DNA from: Lachnospiraceae bacterium
GTDB lineage: Bacteria > Bacillota > Clostridia > Oscillospirales > Ruminococcaceae
Length of the DNA: 20,436 nucleotides
Direction of reading: 5' to 3'
Assembly: GCA_023664705.1 (NCBI GenBank)
Contig: JAMPFE010000036.1
Location: forward strand, 1-20,436
In this document: positions 1 through 6,737 of the stretch, piece after piece
Layout: each line of letters starts with the position of its first letter
Position numbering within the stretch: position 1 is the first letter of the stretch
The notes under the pieces: generated by a model
Seen by the model: the letters and a program-made list of their open reading frames with translations, nothing else
What the model was told of the DNA's origin: nothing
The model's database searches: none
Program-made: the position numbers and the translations under genes

Positions 1-39
1 AAAAATTTAAATTTTTTTCAAAAAACTGCTTGACTTTTG

Positions 40-201
40 TTAGCAGGTCTTGATATTCAGTTTGGGGTGCAGTTCGTCCTGAAATGCCAAAGTGACGAAA
101 TCTCCCATTGTTATCCCGTGTTCTTCGATGTACCGTTTGACTTCGGCGTGCAGTTCCGCGTCAATTTTGACGGTCACGCCTTTTTTCTCGTTAGTCGCCA
201 T
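40..201 (-). CDS. Small ribbon-helix-helix-like protein (53 aa)
   Basis: A 53-residue protein too short for most gene callers. It starts MATNEKKGVTVKID, an N-terminal strand pattern (VTVKIDAELHAEVKRYIEEHG) followed by a helix and a second helix (ITMGDFVTLAFQDEL). This is the layout of small Arc/MetJ-type or ParD/CopG-type ribbon-helix-helix DNA-binding proteins, which often act as repressors or relaxosome accessory factors. Its ATG overlaps the end of the preceding 44-residue ORF by 11 nt, so it is probably translated by coupling at the tail of the recombinase operon. The family assignment is by pattern only; no function is claimed beyond probable DNA binding. It ends at TAA just before an AT-rich stretch at the window edge. 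Confidence 0.6.
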   Translation of the reverse strand: MATNEKKGVTVKIDAELHAEVKRYIEEHGITMGDFVTLAFQDELHPKLNIKTC

Positions 202-325
202 TGTTCCTATCCCTTTCTAAAAGTTTTCTAAACGCAGATTCCGCAATCTGCTCGACTGCGGAATCGGTTTGAGCCGCTTCAATCAGAAGCAGTTCGTATA
301 TCCATGCCGGAATTTCAATCTCCAT
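191..325 (-). CDS. Small hypothetical protein (44 aa) overlapping the last recombinase
   Basis: A 44-residue ORF starting MEIEIPAWIYELLLIEAAQ and ending RDRNNGD. Its ATG lies inside the last codons of the upstream serine recombinase (11-nt overlap), and its own 3' end overlaps the next small ORF by 11 nt. The composition is that of an amphipathic helical protein (acidic and hydrophobic N-terminal half, basic RKLLERDR C-terminal part). I do not recognise the family. The repeated overlap arrangement is what supports it being a real, translationally coupled gene rather than chance. A role as an accessory to recombination or as partner of the ribbon-helix-helix-like protein is conceivable but is inference. 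Confidence 0.45.
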   Translation of the reverse strand: MEIEIPAWIYELLLIEAAQTDSAVEQIAESAFRKLLERDRNNGD

Positions 326-1946
326 TCAGTTCCTTCCTTGCCTCGAAGCCGCCCTTAAAGGTGACCGTTATTGTGTCCCTGCTCTCAACCGTGACCTTTT
401 CAATCAGCTGCCGAACCGCAACATCATCATACTCGGTCATGGTGAAGTCCTCATTCTCGAGCCGCATTAGTACCGCGTCCAACTCGGCGGAGCCTCTTTG
501 AGCCGCCGTTTGTTTCGCTTTTTCGTTTTCGATGAACTCACGGAGCGTTTTCATTTCCTCACTGAACCGTGCAATATCGGACATTGCAGTAGCCGCAGTT
601 TCGGGGACGGTCGCCAGCTTTATCAGTTCGTCGATATTGCGGGCGAGTTCGTCGATCCGCTGCTGTGCCGCGTGAACGCTTCCGTTCAAATTTGGATCGA
701 GAACCTCGGTTATGCTTTCGCGGAGCACCCGCACCACATCATCCTTGACCTCGCAGAATTCGTTTATCGCACTCACTATCGCTTTGTGGAGCACCTGCTC
801 GTCGACGGTAGGGGAGCAATGGCATTTTTTCTTGCCGTACTGTATTCGGCTGATACAGCGCCACTTTATTTCCTTAAATCCTTTGGCTGTCCACGTTACC
901 CGCCTGTAATGCGAGCCGCATTCTCCGCATATCAGCAATTCCGAAAGCGCATATTTTGCGCTGTATTTGCCCTGTTCGCCTTTGGTGAGCTTGTCCGCAA
1001 TCACTCGTTTAGCCGACCGCCGCGCCATTTCCTCCTGCACCCGATTAAAATCCGCTCGAGATATGATCGGCTCGTGATGATTTTTCACCAAGTACATCGG
1101 CAGTTCGCCGTTGTTCTTTCGGCTCTTTTTGGTAATGCAGTCGGTTATGTAGGTCTTTTGCAGCAGCGCATCGCCCGTATACTTTTCATTTGTGAGTATC
1201 CGTTGAATTGCGATTTTTCGATAAGGCGAGCCGCTGCCCTTTGTCGTTAATCCCCGAGCGTTCAAACTGTCCGCAATTTGCTCCATGCTCGCGCCGTCAA
1301 GGTAGCGGCGGAAGATTTCCTTGACAATTTCTGCTTCTTCGGGAACGATTTCGGGAAGTTCATTTTCGCCTTTCCTATAGCCGAGGAGCCGCGCGTACTG
1401 CATCGGGACATTGCCGTTTTTGAAGCTCTGACGAATACCCCAAGCCACGTTTTTGCTTATGGACTCGGACTCGGCTTGCGCGAAGCAACTCATGATGGTT
1501 AACATCATCTCGGTGTCGGTTTCAAGCGTATTCAAATTTTCCTTTTCGAACACAATGGCTATGCCGAGCGCCTTGAGGTCGCGGATATATTTTAAGCACT
1601 CGACCGTGTTGCGTGCAAATCGGGAGAGTGATTTTGTCAGTATCATGTCAATTTTCCGCTGTCGGCAAAGGCGGATCATTTTCATAAATTCGGGGCGTTT
1701 CTTCGCTTGAGTTCCCGTAATGCCCTCATCCGCAAAAATTCCCGCTAACTGCCACTCGGAATTATTTCCGATTTTTTCGGTGTAGTAGCTTATTTGCGCT
1801 TCGTAGCTGCTTTCCTGCTCCTCTTGGTCGGTGCTGACGCGGCAGTATGCCGCAACCTTTAGGCGCGTTGTGCGCTGAATTTTGTCACGCGATTTCGCGG
1901 GTATCATTACCACGCGCATATCGCTTTGTATCGCCGTTCCGGTCAT
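315..1946 (-). CDS. Large serine recombinase (third of trio)
   Basis: Site-specific recombinase of the resolvase/invertase superfamily, expected to catalyse integration and excision of a mobile element through a covalent 5'-phosphoserine intermediate. From the ATG chosen here the protein has 543 residues: an N-terminal catalytic domain with YCRVSTD (nucleophile S38), the KSLSRFARN motif containing catalytic arginines, then the Recombinase domain (PF07508-like; LLGYRKGE through TNEKYTGDALLQKTY), a zinc ribbon (CGECGSHYRR ... WRC ... CHC) and a C-terminal coiled coil. I chose 1946 rather than the more upstream in-frame start (1988) because AGAGGTG lies at the right distance before this ATG, and the ATG overlaps the TGA of the preceding gene as ATGA. 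Intact catalytic residues argue that it is active. It belongs to an operon with two other recombinase-family genes. Confidence 0.93.
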   Translation of the reverse strand: MTGTAIQSDMRVVMIPAKSRDKIQRTTRLKVAAYCRVSTDQEEQESSYEAQISYYTEKIGNNSEWQLAGIFADEGITGTQAKKRPEFMKMIRLCRQRKIDMILTKSLSRFARNTVECLKYIRDLKALGIAIVFEKENLNTLETDTEMMLTIMSCFAQAESESISKNVAWGIRQSFKNGNVPMQYARLLGYRKGENELPEIVPEEAEIVKEIFRRYLDGASMEQIADSLNARGLTTKGSGSPYRKIAIQRILTNEKYTGDALLQKTYITDCITKKSRKNNGELPMYLVKNHHEPIISRADFNRVQEEMARRSAKRVIADKLTKGEQGKYSAKYALSELLICGECGSHYRRVTWTAKGFKEIKWRCISRIQYGKKKCHCSPTVDEQVLHKAIVSAINEFCEVKDDVVRVLRESITEVLDPNLNGSVHAAQQRIDELARNIDELIKLATVPETAATAMSDIARFSEEMKTLREFIENEKAKQTAAQRGSAELDAVLMRLENEDFTMTEYDDVAVRQLIEKVTVESRDTITVTFKGGFEARKELNGD

Positions 1947-2446
1947 GTTTTCACCTCTCTTATGGTCGCGTATTTTAATTGAGCGCATTGGATTATAAGC
2001 GTCTCAGCTTTTTCCTTGTCGGGATTTACGGAATCGAGTAACCGATTGATTTCGTTGGTCATTCTTTGAATTTCATCGGTTGGCTCGTATTCCGTTATTG
2101 CTATTTCAAATTTCTGCAATTCCGCTTTTTGAGCGGATTTGTGGGAGGTGCTGCGTTCCGATTTTATACGGTTTGCTTGCTCGAAATCCTCGTCTGAAAC
2201 AATTCTCGGGAAATTATTTTCACCAATATATTTTCGGTTTTCAAGAACGCGACAGACCATGTTTATATTCCATACGGTTTTACCTGTATTGTACGGTATT
2301 CGCATTTCGGCGGCTATGGTTTTCAGCGATTTTCCGCCTATGTAGTCCGCGAATATCTTCCGCACGGTTTCCGCTTCGATTTCGTTTATGGCGTACCTAC
2401 CGTTTACCATGCAGTACCCGAACGGTATGCTCCTGTTTTTTAGCAT
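1943..2446 (-). CDS. Recombinase-domain protein lacking the catalytic domain (middle of trio)
   Basis: A 167-residue protein that starts directly at the Recombinase (PF07508-like) domain: SIPFGYCMVNGRYAINEIE, then VRKIFADYIGGKSLKTIA and CRVLENRKYIGENNFP, which align by eye with the same segments of its two neighbours. It has no resolvase catalytic domain, no nucleophilic serine and no zinc ribbon; the C-terminal third is helical and charged. The ATG at 2446 has a good site (GAGAGGTGATAAA) and begins 4 nt after the stop of the upstream recombinase; its TGA overlaps the ATG of the next one. The precise packing argues for a maintained gene rather than debris. Family knowledge suggests DNA binding; a role as accessory or directionality subunit is inference. 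A decayed recombinase is the alternative. Confidence 0.82.
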   Translation of the reverse strand: MLKNRSIPFGYCMVNGRYAINEIEAETVRKIFADYIGGKSLKTIAAEMRIPYNTGKTVWNINMVCRVLENRKYIGENNFPRIVSDEDFEQANRIKSERSTSHKSAQKAELQKFEIAITEYEPTDEIQRMTNEINRLLDSVNPDKEKAETLIIQCAQLKYATIREVKT

Positions 2447-2450
2447 TTTA

Positions 2451-3974
2451 TCACCTCTCAATTCGCTCTGTAAAGCCGATATTTCCAATCAAGTCAAACC
2501 ATATTTCGGTTTCCGAAAGCACGGTTATTTTCTCGACTATTTGCCCGAACTTGATTTCATCGAATTCCACAATCGGCTCGGCTCTCTCGAATATCCCGAT
2601 CAACTTTCGCAGTTCGTCAAGCCGTTCGCTGTCCTTGTCATCAAGATTGGCATGGAGCTGCTTTTGGGCTGTTATCAGCTTTCGGTCGAGCTCTTGGGTG
2701 CGCTCCTTGAAATACGCGCCGTCAAGCGTGCCTTGCGAGTTCAACATTGTCAACAGATAGGACTGCTGCTTGATTTCTGCTATTTCTTTGCGCAGCTCGG
2801 CGAGTTGAACGTTGCCCGATTTCTCCTTTTCGGAGAGCGTTTCAAGTTGGCGAAACATTGGCGCGAGAATAGCCTTGTAATGCGCTTGCAGCTTATTCCA
2901 CAATCTCACGAACGCTATACGGAATTCATCTTCCCGTATCTGCCGAATATTGCAATTATCCGCTGATTGGTCGTGATTTCTGCATACCCACCGTGTGCCG
3001 TTTGTGCGCGTTTTCAGTCTGAATGTCGCTCCGCAATTTCCGCAATGTATTTTGCTTCTGAACGGGCTGTTGTCTGCCGCGTATCCGCTTAGCTTTTCGC
3101 GGTTGGAAAAAATCTTTTGAGCGGCGTCGAAAACCGATTTTTCAATGATCGGTTCATGAGTGCCGTTGACATAATATTGCGGCTTTTCTCCGCGGTTTAT
3201 AGCAGTTTTAAATGGCAGCGTATCGGTGGTGTAACGCTTTTGCAGCAGTCTGTCGCCGATATAACGTTCGTTCGTCAGTATATAGCGGATCGTTCCGTGC
3301 CGCCAGATTTCCTTTCGGACACCAAGCGAATTCAGCCGCATCGCTATTTCATTCAACCCGATTCCGCTCACATACCAGTCGAATATCTGTTTTACGATTT
3401 CGGCTTTTTGGGGATTGATTTGCAATTTCCCGTTGACATAATCGTAACCGAACGGGGTAGACGGATTTTTATAGGTGCCGTCTGCCATGCGTTTTTTAAT
3501 TCCGAGCCGACAGTTTTTTGATATTGACATCGATTCTTCCTGCGCGAATTGACTGTATATCGCCAACATCATCTCCGAGCTTATTTCTGCCGTGTCGATA
3601 TTTTCTTTTTCAAAGTATACCGAAATTCCGAGCGTTTTCAGTTCGCGTACCGCTTCAAGACTGTCCTTGGTGTTCCTCGCGAAACGCGATATGGATTTCG
3701 CGAGTATTCGGTCGATTTTGCCTTTTCGGCAGTCGCTCATCATCCGTTGGAACTCGGTGCGCTTTTCCGCCGAGGTTCCCGAAATACCTTTGTCTGCGTA
3801 CATATCCACGAAGACCGCGTCGGTGCTGTTCTGGAGCAGTTCGGTGTAATACCGTATCTGTGCCGCAAATGAATTCAGCTGATCCTCGCTGTCGCTTGAA
3901 ACTCGGGCGTAAGCCGCCGTTCTGACGATTTCGTCGGAGCGGTCTTTTGCGGGTATTATCGTGATTTCAGCCAT
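2451..3974 (-). CDS. Large serine recombinase (first of trio)
   Basis: A 507-residue serine recombinase. The catalytic domain (about residues 15 to 155) has YARVSSD with nucleophile S26, DKGISGTSAEKR, and KSISRFARN (residues 94 to 101). It is followed by the PF07508-like domain (FGYDYVNGKLQINPQKAEIV ... ILTNERYIGDRLLQKRYTTD, about 165 to 260), a zinc ribbon with C311, C314, C331 and C341, and a long coiled coil (about 365 to 460). All expected parts are present, so it should be a functional integrase/excisionase. Start: AAAGGAGCTGAGGAA precedes the ATG. It is the first of three consecutive recombinase-family genes, immediately downstream of a MazF-type toxin and a SHOCT-like small protein, the arrangement of an integration module at the end of an integrative element. 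Confidence 0.94.
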   Translation of the reverse strand: MAEITIIPAKDRSDEIVRTAAYARVSSDSEDQLNSFAAQIRYYTELLQNSTDAVFVDMYADKGISGTSAEKRTEFQRMMSDCRKGKIDRILAKSISRFARNTKDSLEAVRELKTLGISVYFEKENIDTAEISSEMMLAIYSQFAQEESMSISKNCRLGIKKRMADGTYKNPSTPFGYDYVNGKLQINPQKAEIVKQIFDWYVSGIGLNEIAMRLNSLGVRKEIWRHGTIRYILTNERYIGDRLLQKRYTTDTLPFKTAINRGEKPQYYVNGTHEPIIEKSVFDAAQKIFSNREKLSGYAADNSPFRSKIHCGNCGATFRLKTRTNGTRWVCRNHDQSADNCNIRQIREDEFRIAFVRLWNKLQAHYKAILAPMFRQLETLSEKEKSGNVQLAELRKEIAEIKQQSYLLTMLNSQGTLDGAYFKERTQELDRKLITAQKQLHANLDDKDSERLDELRKLIGIFERAEPIVEFDEIKFGQIVEKITVLSETEIWFDLIGNIGFTERIER

Positions 3975-4088
3975 TTCCTCAGCTCCTTTACAACACAGTA
4001 TACCGAAACGGTTCGGTTTTATCTATCACCAATGTCACTGAAATATCTGCGATTTTTCATGTCAAAATCGACAAAAAGGGACGAGGGT

Positions 4089-4229
4089 TCAAACCTCGGA
4101 GAGCCGCTTTATGACTGCCTTTTCTATCTTTCTGCGCTGCGTTTCTGTGATAAGGTTTTCGCTCAACAGCTTGTCCAGAAAATTGTGACACAAACGGAAT
4201 TTGTATCGAATTATTGCCTCGCTGACCAT
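4089..4229 (-). CDS. Small SHOCT-like protein (46 aa)
   Basis: A 46-residue ORF, MVSEAIIRYKFRLCHNFL followed by DKLLSENLITETQRRKIEKA. The second half matches the helical pattern of SHOCT-type short domains (leucine pairs, then an ITxxQ/E segment and a basic helix). A clear site, GAGGTG, lies 5 nt before the ATG, and the ATG follows the MazF stop codon by 8 nt, so the two genes are almost certainly cotranscribed. Such small proteins often lie beside recombinase genes in clostridial elements, but that is general knowledge and its function is unknown. It is not an obvious MazE-type antitoxin, although its position next to the toxin leaves that open. Confidence 0.6.
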   Translation of the reverse strand: MVSEAIIRYKFRLCHNFLDKLLSENLITETQRRKIEKAVIKRLSEV

Positions 4230-4237
4230 AAAACACC

Positions 4238-4615
4238 TCAATTGTATTTTTTATTCAAACCGACGCTTATTTTCAAAGCTCGGTCGACCTCGTCCATTGT
4301 AAAATCGTTGATCCTGCCGACATAATCGGTCAATCTCGATTTATCCAAAACCCGAATTTGTTCAAGCAGTATGCTCGAATTTTGCGGCAGTCCGCTTGAG
4401 CCCGCAAACGTGAAAACGTGTACGGGAAGCCTGTTCGGAATGCGCTTTGTGGTGATCGGAGCGGCGATCGTCGTGCCGCTGTGCTTGTTGCCCTTGTTAT
4501 TTTGAATTATGAGAACGGGGCGAATTCCGCCCTGCTCGCTGCCGATTATCGGCTCTAAATCGGCGAGGTAAATTTCGCCGCGTCTTATGTTTTTCTTGCT
4601 TGTTTTTTCGTTCAT
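4238..4615 (-). CDS. MazF/PemK-family endoribonuclease toxin
   Basis: A 125-residue member of the PemK/MazF/CcdB fold. Visible hallmarks are RRGEIYLADLEPIIGSEQGG with the family's conserved G-E-I-(Y/W) start, RPVLIIQNNKGN, TTIAAPIT, and a C-terminal VGRINDFTMDEVDRALKIS helix. Length is typical (110 to 130 residues). MazF-type proteins cleave mRNA at short sequences and are usually held by a MazE antitoxin encoded directly upstream. None is visible here: the upstream DNA is the structured region with no AbrB-like ORF. The gene heads the operon that continues into the SHOCT-like protein and the recombinases. The toxin may stabilise the element or respond to stress, by inference. A hairpin sits about 30 to 55 nt upstream of its ATG. 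Confidence 0.9.
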   Translation of the reverse strand: MNEKTSKKNIRRGEIYLADLEPIIGSEQGGIRPVLIIQNNKGNKHSGTTIAAPITTKRIPNRLPVHVFTFAGSSGLPQNSSILLEQIRVLDKSRLTDYVGRINDFTMDEVDRALKISVGLNKKYN

Positions 4616-4642
4616 TTTGCGACCTTTCTTTTATGTAAAATC

Positions 4643-4670
4643 TCGGCTCCGCGAAAAATCACAGAGCCGA
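4643..4670 (-). promoter_or_regulatory. Hairpin in the leader of the mazF operon
   Basis: Inverted repeat TCGGCTC / GAGCCGA (7 bp, 14-nt loop) in the untranslated leader directly upstream of mazF. It is not followed by a run of T on the minus strand, so it is a weak candidate for a terminator; it might be an attenuator or mRNA-stability element. Seen directly; function is inference. Confidence 0.35.
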
Positions 4671-4838
4671 AACTTTGTATTTTAAAGCGGATTTCTCCGC
4701 TGTTTGCCTGTAAAAAACTGTCGTATTTGCCCCGCTCCCCCGACTAAAGGGAGTATTCCAGACCGCTGTTTAGCGTCACAGCGACATGGGTCTTTCACCC
4801 CAACATGGTTCTCATGAAGCCGCCCCCATTGCGTCATT

Positions 4839-4964
4839 CTATGGCGAGACGGAAGTATCATTGTCCCCCTGTGCAGGTCGTCGCGCACCGATTGCCGCGT
4901 CGGTTTCGGGAGCTCCTGTTTGTCGCTCAGTGTGCATTTGAGGGCGCGTCGCGAAATTCTTCAT
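4839..4964 (-). CDS. Possible small ORF (41 aa), second of tandem pair
   Basis: ATG-initiated 41-codon frame starting MKNFATRPQMHTERQTG and ending GDNDTSVSP. It overlaps by ATGA a 9-codon micro-ORF (MSFTQNESS) that follows the first small ORF. The composition is polar with no recognisable domain. It may be a leader peptide or simply an open frame within a structured RNA; there is no strong ribosome binding site. Reported because of its ordered arrangement with its neighbour. Confidence 0.22.
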   Translation of the reverse strand: MKNFATRPQMHTERQTGAPETDAAIGARRPAQGDNDTSVSP

Positions 4965-4994
4965 GAACTTTCATTTTGAGTAAAACTCATTTGG

Positions 4995-5117
4995 CTAACC
5001 GCCGTGGACGTTCGTCCGAATTTCGCCGACCGCTGTCACACACGTCTTGGCGCAGTGCAGGTTCACGCTTGGCTTGCGGCGCATCATGCGCCGCTTTTGG
5101 CGTGAACCTTTCGGCAT
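4995..5117 (-). CDS. Possible small basic ORF (40 aa), first of tandem pair
   Basis: ATG-initiated 40-codon frame starting MPKGSRQKRRMMRRKPSVN, with a strongly basic N-terminus and two cysteines further on. An AAGGAGG motif lies upstream but about 20 nt from the ATG, too far for ordinary initiation. The start codon and first codons sit inside the strong hairpins at 5060 to 5126, so any translation would be coupled to RNA folding. I do not recognise a family. It could be a regulatory leader ORF or chance. Confidence 0.25.
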   Translation of the reverse strand: MPKGSRQKRRMMRRKPSVNLHCAKTCVTAVGEIRTNVHGG

Positions 5118-5126
5118 CGTGCCGAA
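5060..5126 (-). other. Pair of strong adjacent hairpins
   Basis: First hairpin: outer arms GGTTCACGC (5060 to 5068) and GCGTGAACC (5100 to 5108), an internal loop, then inner arms GCGGCGCA (5076 to 5083) and TGCGCCGC (5087 to 5094) closing a 3-nt loop. Second hairpin one base on: TTCGGCA (5110 to 5116) and TGCCGAA (5120 to 5126) with a 3-nt loop. No T-run follows on either strand, so these are not ordinary terminators. They look like parts of a structured RNA or a protein-binding or origin-of-transfer-type DNA site. Confidence 0.55.
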
Positions 5127-5353
5127 TCCTACCGCTTCCTCCTTGTCAGGCTGCGCAGGGGAATGTATCTGAAGTACCGCTATTCAATTGTCAAAGAACT
5201 GGAGAGGGAAATTTGCCCCTCTATAATATTCGCCGTTGGGAGAGGTGGTTTTGGAAAGGTTTTTTGAAAAAAATTTTTGAAATTTATGTTTTTCAGTAAT
5301 ATTGCACAATTCCGGCAAATTCTGTCGCAAGGAATATATGCATTTTGCGAATA

Positions 5354-5383
5354 CAAAAATGTCCCTCGCCGAAGCGAGGGACA
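5354..5383 (-). terminator. Rho-independent terminator of the sigma-like gene
   Basis: On the minus strand TGTCCCTCGC and GCGAGGGACA form a 10-bp stem with a 4-nt UUCG-type loop, followed directly by TTTTTGT. It lies just after the stop codon of the sigma-like gene at 5391. Confidence 0.9.
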
Positions 5384-5390
5384 AATGAAA

Positions 5391-5825
5391 TTATTTTCCG
5401 AAAAGTTCACGAAGCTTTGACAGGATTTTGCGTTTCCTGTTATTTATCGTGCGGCGGGTCACATTCAATTCCGCCGCCAGCTCCCGCTCGTTTCGACCAA
5501 AATAAAAAAGCTGAGTGATGAGGTATCGTTCCTCGTCACTCAGCTTTTCGAGCGCTTGATCAAGCATTATTTTTTCGGCGACCGATTCTCGGAAGTCCGC
5601 GGAGCGATCCGCGAAGTCGAACCCGAGCGCCGTCAGTCTGTCGAGTGAATCCTCGCGGCTCGGTATCTCCCTGACCGTTTCCTTCTTTCGGTCGATGATG
5701 TATTGCGTTTCCTTGAGGTCATGCTCGACGTACTTGATGCGCCGATCCCATTTTCTGAGGATTTTGTAAACCTCATCGGAAACCTCAACGGTTTTACCGT
5801 TCTTGATGATGTACTTTTTGGACAT
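5391..5825 (-). CDS. Sigma-70 region-4-like regulator
   Basis: A 144-residue protein with a C-terminal helix-turn-helix of the sigma-70 region 4 type: KLSDEERYLITQLFYFGRNERELAAEL, then NVTRRTINNRKRKILSKLREL. There is no region 2, so it is not a complete sigma factor; it resembles the short sigma-like regulators common in clostridial conjugative elements. The N-terminal half (MSKKYIIKNGKTVEVSDEVY, then basic and acidic helices) matches that type of protein. It is followed by its own terminator, so it forms a monocistronic unit. Its ribosome binding site GGGAGG lies in the arm of a 13-bp perfect hairpin just upstream of the ATG, suggesting translational control. Likely role: regulating element genes. 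The targets cannot be deduced from the sequence. Confidence 0.85.
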   Translation of the reverse strand: MSKKYIIKNGKTVEVSDEVYKILRKWDRRIKYVEHDLKETQYIIDRKKETVREIPSREDSLDRLTALGFDFADRSADFRESVAEKIMLDQALEKLSDEERYLITQLFYFGRNERELAAELNVTRRTINNRKRKILSKLRELFGK

Positions 5826-5833
5826 TGTCAGTC

Positions 5834-5883
5834 CCTCCCGTAATTCAGAATTTTGTTTCGTTCAAAATCCGAATTACGGGAGG
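5834..5883 (-). promoter_or_regulatory. Ribosome-binding-site-sequestering hairpin
   Basis: Perfect 13-bp inverted repeat CCTCCCGTAATTC / GAATTACGGGAGG, extended inside the loop by a partly paired GATTTTG / CAAAAT segment. On the minus-strand transcript the GGGAGG of the second copy would come first only as its complement: the 5' arm is CCTCCCG and the 3' arm, next to the ATG at 5825, contains GGGAGG, the ribosome binding site. Folding would therefore hide that site. The repeat could equally be a DNA operator for an autoregulator. Confidence 0.65.
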
Positions 5884-5916
5884 CGACCTGCACCGAGGTA
5901 TTACCCGTTTTGGGAC

Positions 5917-5950
5917 AAAAAAATATCCGAGGCGGTATGTAGCCTCGGAT
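5917..5950 (-). terminator. Terminator downstream of the stalk-protein genes
   Basis: On the minus strand ATCCGAGGC and GCCTCGGAT form a 9-bp stem with an 8-nt loop, followed by ATTTTTTT. It lies about 120 nt past the stop codon at 6070 and separates that transcription unit from the sigma-like gene. Confidence 0.88.
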
Positions 5951-5997
5951 TTAAAGTTATCTAAAAGAGCCGATTGGATAATTTGTGTCGCGCTACC

Positions 5998-6026
5998 AAC
6001 CAGCCTTTTGATTCCACAGGCTGGTT
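5998..6026. repeat. Inverted repeat AACCAGCC / GGCTGGTT
   Basis: An 8-bp perfect inverted repeat with a 13-nt loop between the stalk-protein stop codon and the terminator. No adjacent T-run. It may be mRNA 3' structure or part of an element boundary; nothing decides this. Confidence 0.35.
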
Positions 6027-6069
6027 TGGCTATGATAATCAACTCCTATTATGCTGTAAAAAGAATTAA

Positions 6070-6597
6070 CTAGTTAAACGGAAACAATTGACCAAAGTTG
6101 TAATCATCTAGGTTTATTGAGATCACCTCTATTTTCGTGGTGCCTTCCACTATGCTTCCGTCTGGTGCCACCGCAGTAGCAACAATCTTATGAGTGCCGA
6201 CCTCATCGAATATTACCTTCTTGCCCCATTCGGTTGAGTTTTTTCTATTCATGTATAATGTGTCAACATTTCCGGATGCAAGATGGGCGGTTATAGCAAC
6301 TTCATCAGTATCAAAATTTAGTGTTGCGGTCATATTATTTTCTCCGTATAACGTTATTTGGCTATATTCGGAGTAAAGAAAAAACGTGTATCCACTTGGA
6401 ACTGTAGGCTCTGATGCAACATTTGATGATGTTGTTGCAATTGATGGTGTTGATTCCACCGATTGCGTTGGCTCGCCTGTTACGGTAGTGTTATCGATTA
6501 CAGACGAATCATCAACTTCGGGCGGATCCTCTACACCGGAAATGTCACTTGATTCATAGGATTCATTCGGTTCTGATGCCACACTTGATTCAGACAC
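6070..6597 (-). CDS. Surface stalk protein, C-terminal part (frame-shifted from its membrane anchor)
   Basis: A frame of 175 residues from a GTG codon. The frame is in fact open up to 6747 but has no usable start there. The first part is a Ser/Thr/Glu-rich stalk (repeats such as SESS, SSDISE, VASEP), followed by a globular beta-rich domain (about residues 65 to 165) with alternating strands and HKIVATAVAPDGSIVEG, resembling an Ig-like or bacterial surface fold. No LPXTG sorting signal is present. Upstream, the out-of-frame segment 6745 to 6798 encodes a hydrophobic helix and the preceding ORF a charged N-terminus. The three parts together make a sensible single-pass membrane protein with an extracellular stalk. 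GTG 6597 is therefore probably not the natural start. Function unknown; an adhesin or sensor is possible. Confidence 0.55.
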   Translation of the reverse strand: MSESSVASEPNESYESSDISGVEDPPEVDDSSVIDNTTVTGEPTQSVESTPSIATTSSNVASEPTVPSGYTFFLYSEYSQITLYGENNMTATLNFDTDEVAITAHLASGNVDTLYMNRKNSTEWGKKVIFDEVGTHKIVATAVAPDGSIVEGTTKIEVISINLDDYNFGQLFPFN

Positions 6598-6737
6598 ACT
6601 TGACTTAGACGATTCGACTGTTCCTATTTGTTCCTCCGACTCAAAGCTGTTGTTTGACTCGGATATATCACTTGATTCTGATTGCTTGATTGAATCCGAT
6701 GGTGCACTTGTTCCATCGTGAATACAGTTGTAAACAG

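Larger units (their letters stand above)
4616..5390 (-). other. 775-nt structured region between sigma-like gene and mazF
   Basis: No recognised protein gene lies here. The sequence holds the terminator of the upstream regulator gene (5354 to 5383), a possible minus-strand -35 box TTGACA at 5189 to 5194 (with only weak -10 candidates), an AAGGAGG motif near 5140, two strong adjacent hairpins (5060 to 5108 and 5110 to 5126), tandem small ORFs (5117 to 4995 and 4964 to 4839), and a GC-rich tract down to about 4690. On the minus strand it would form a long leader for mazF and the recombinase operon. The high structure and GC suggest a conserved leader or noncoding RNA carried by this type of element, but I cannot assign it to a named RNA family. 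Confidence 0.45.

Noticed and set aside
498..1250. Plus-strand 250-codon frame opposite the third recombinase
   Set aside because: Shadow of the well-supported serine recombinase on the other strand, without start signals or domains.
4083..4100. T-arm-like CGAGG-GTTCAAA-CCTCG suggesting a tRNA end as attachment site
   Set aside because: The loop does not start with TTC in the correct register, and no acceptor stem, anticodon arm or CCA can be built around it; it overlaps the end of a small ORF.
4682..4888. Minus-strand 68-codon frame (MRDDLHRGTMILPSRHRMTQ)
   Set aside because: No ribosome binding site near its ATG and no domain. It may be a remnant within the leader, but I could not support it as a gene.
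4976..5299. Plus-strand 107-codon frame through the structured region
   Set aside because: Weak start, no ribosome binding site, Arg/Ser/Cys-rich low-complexity product, and it runs through hairpins and into the AT-rich tract; more likely a shadow of the structured sequence.
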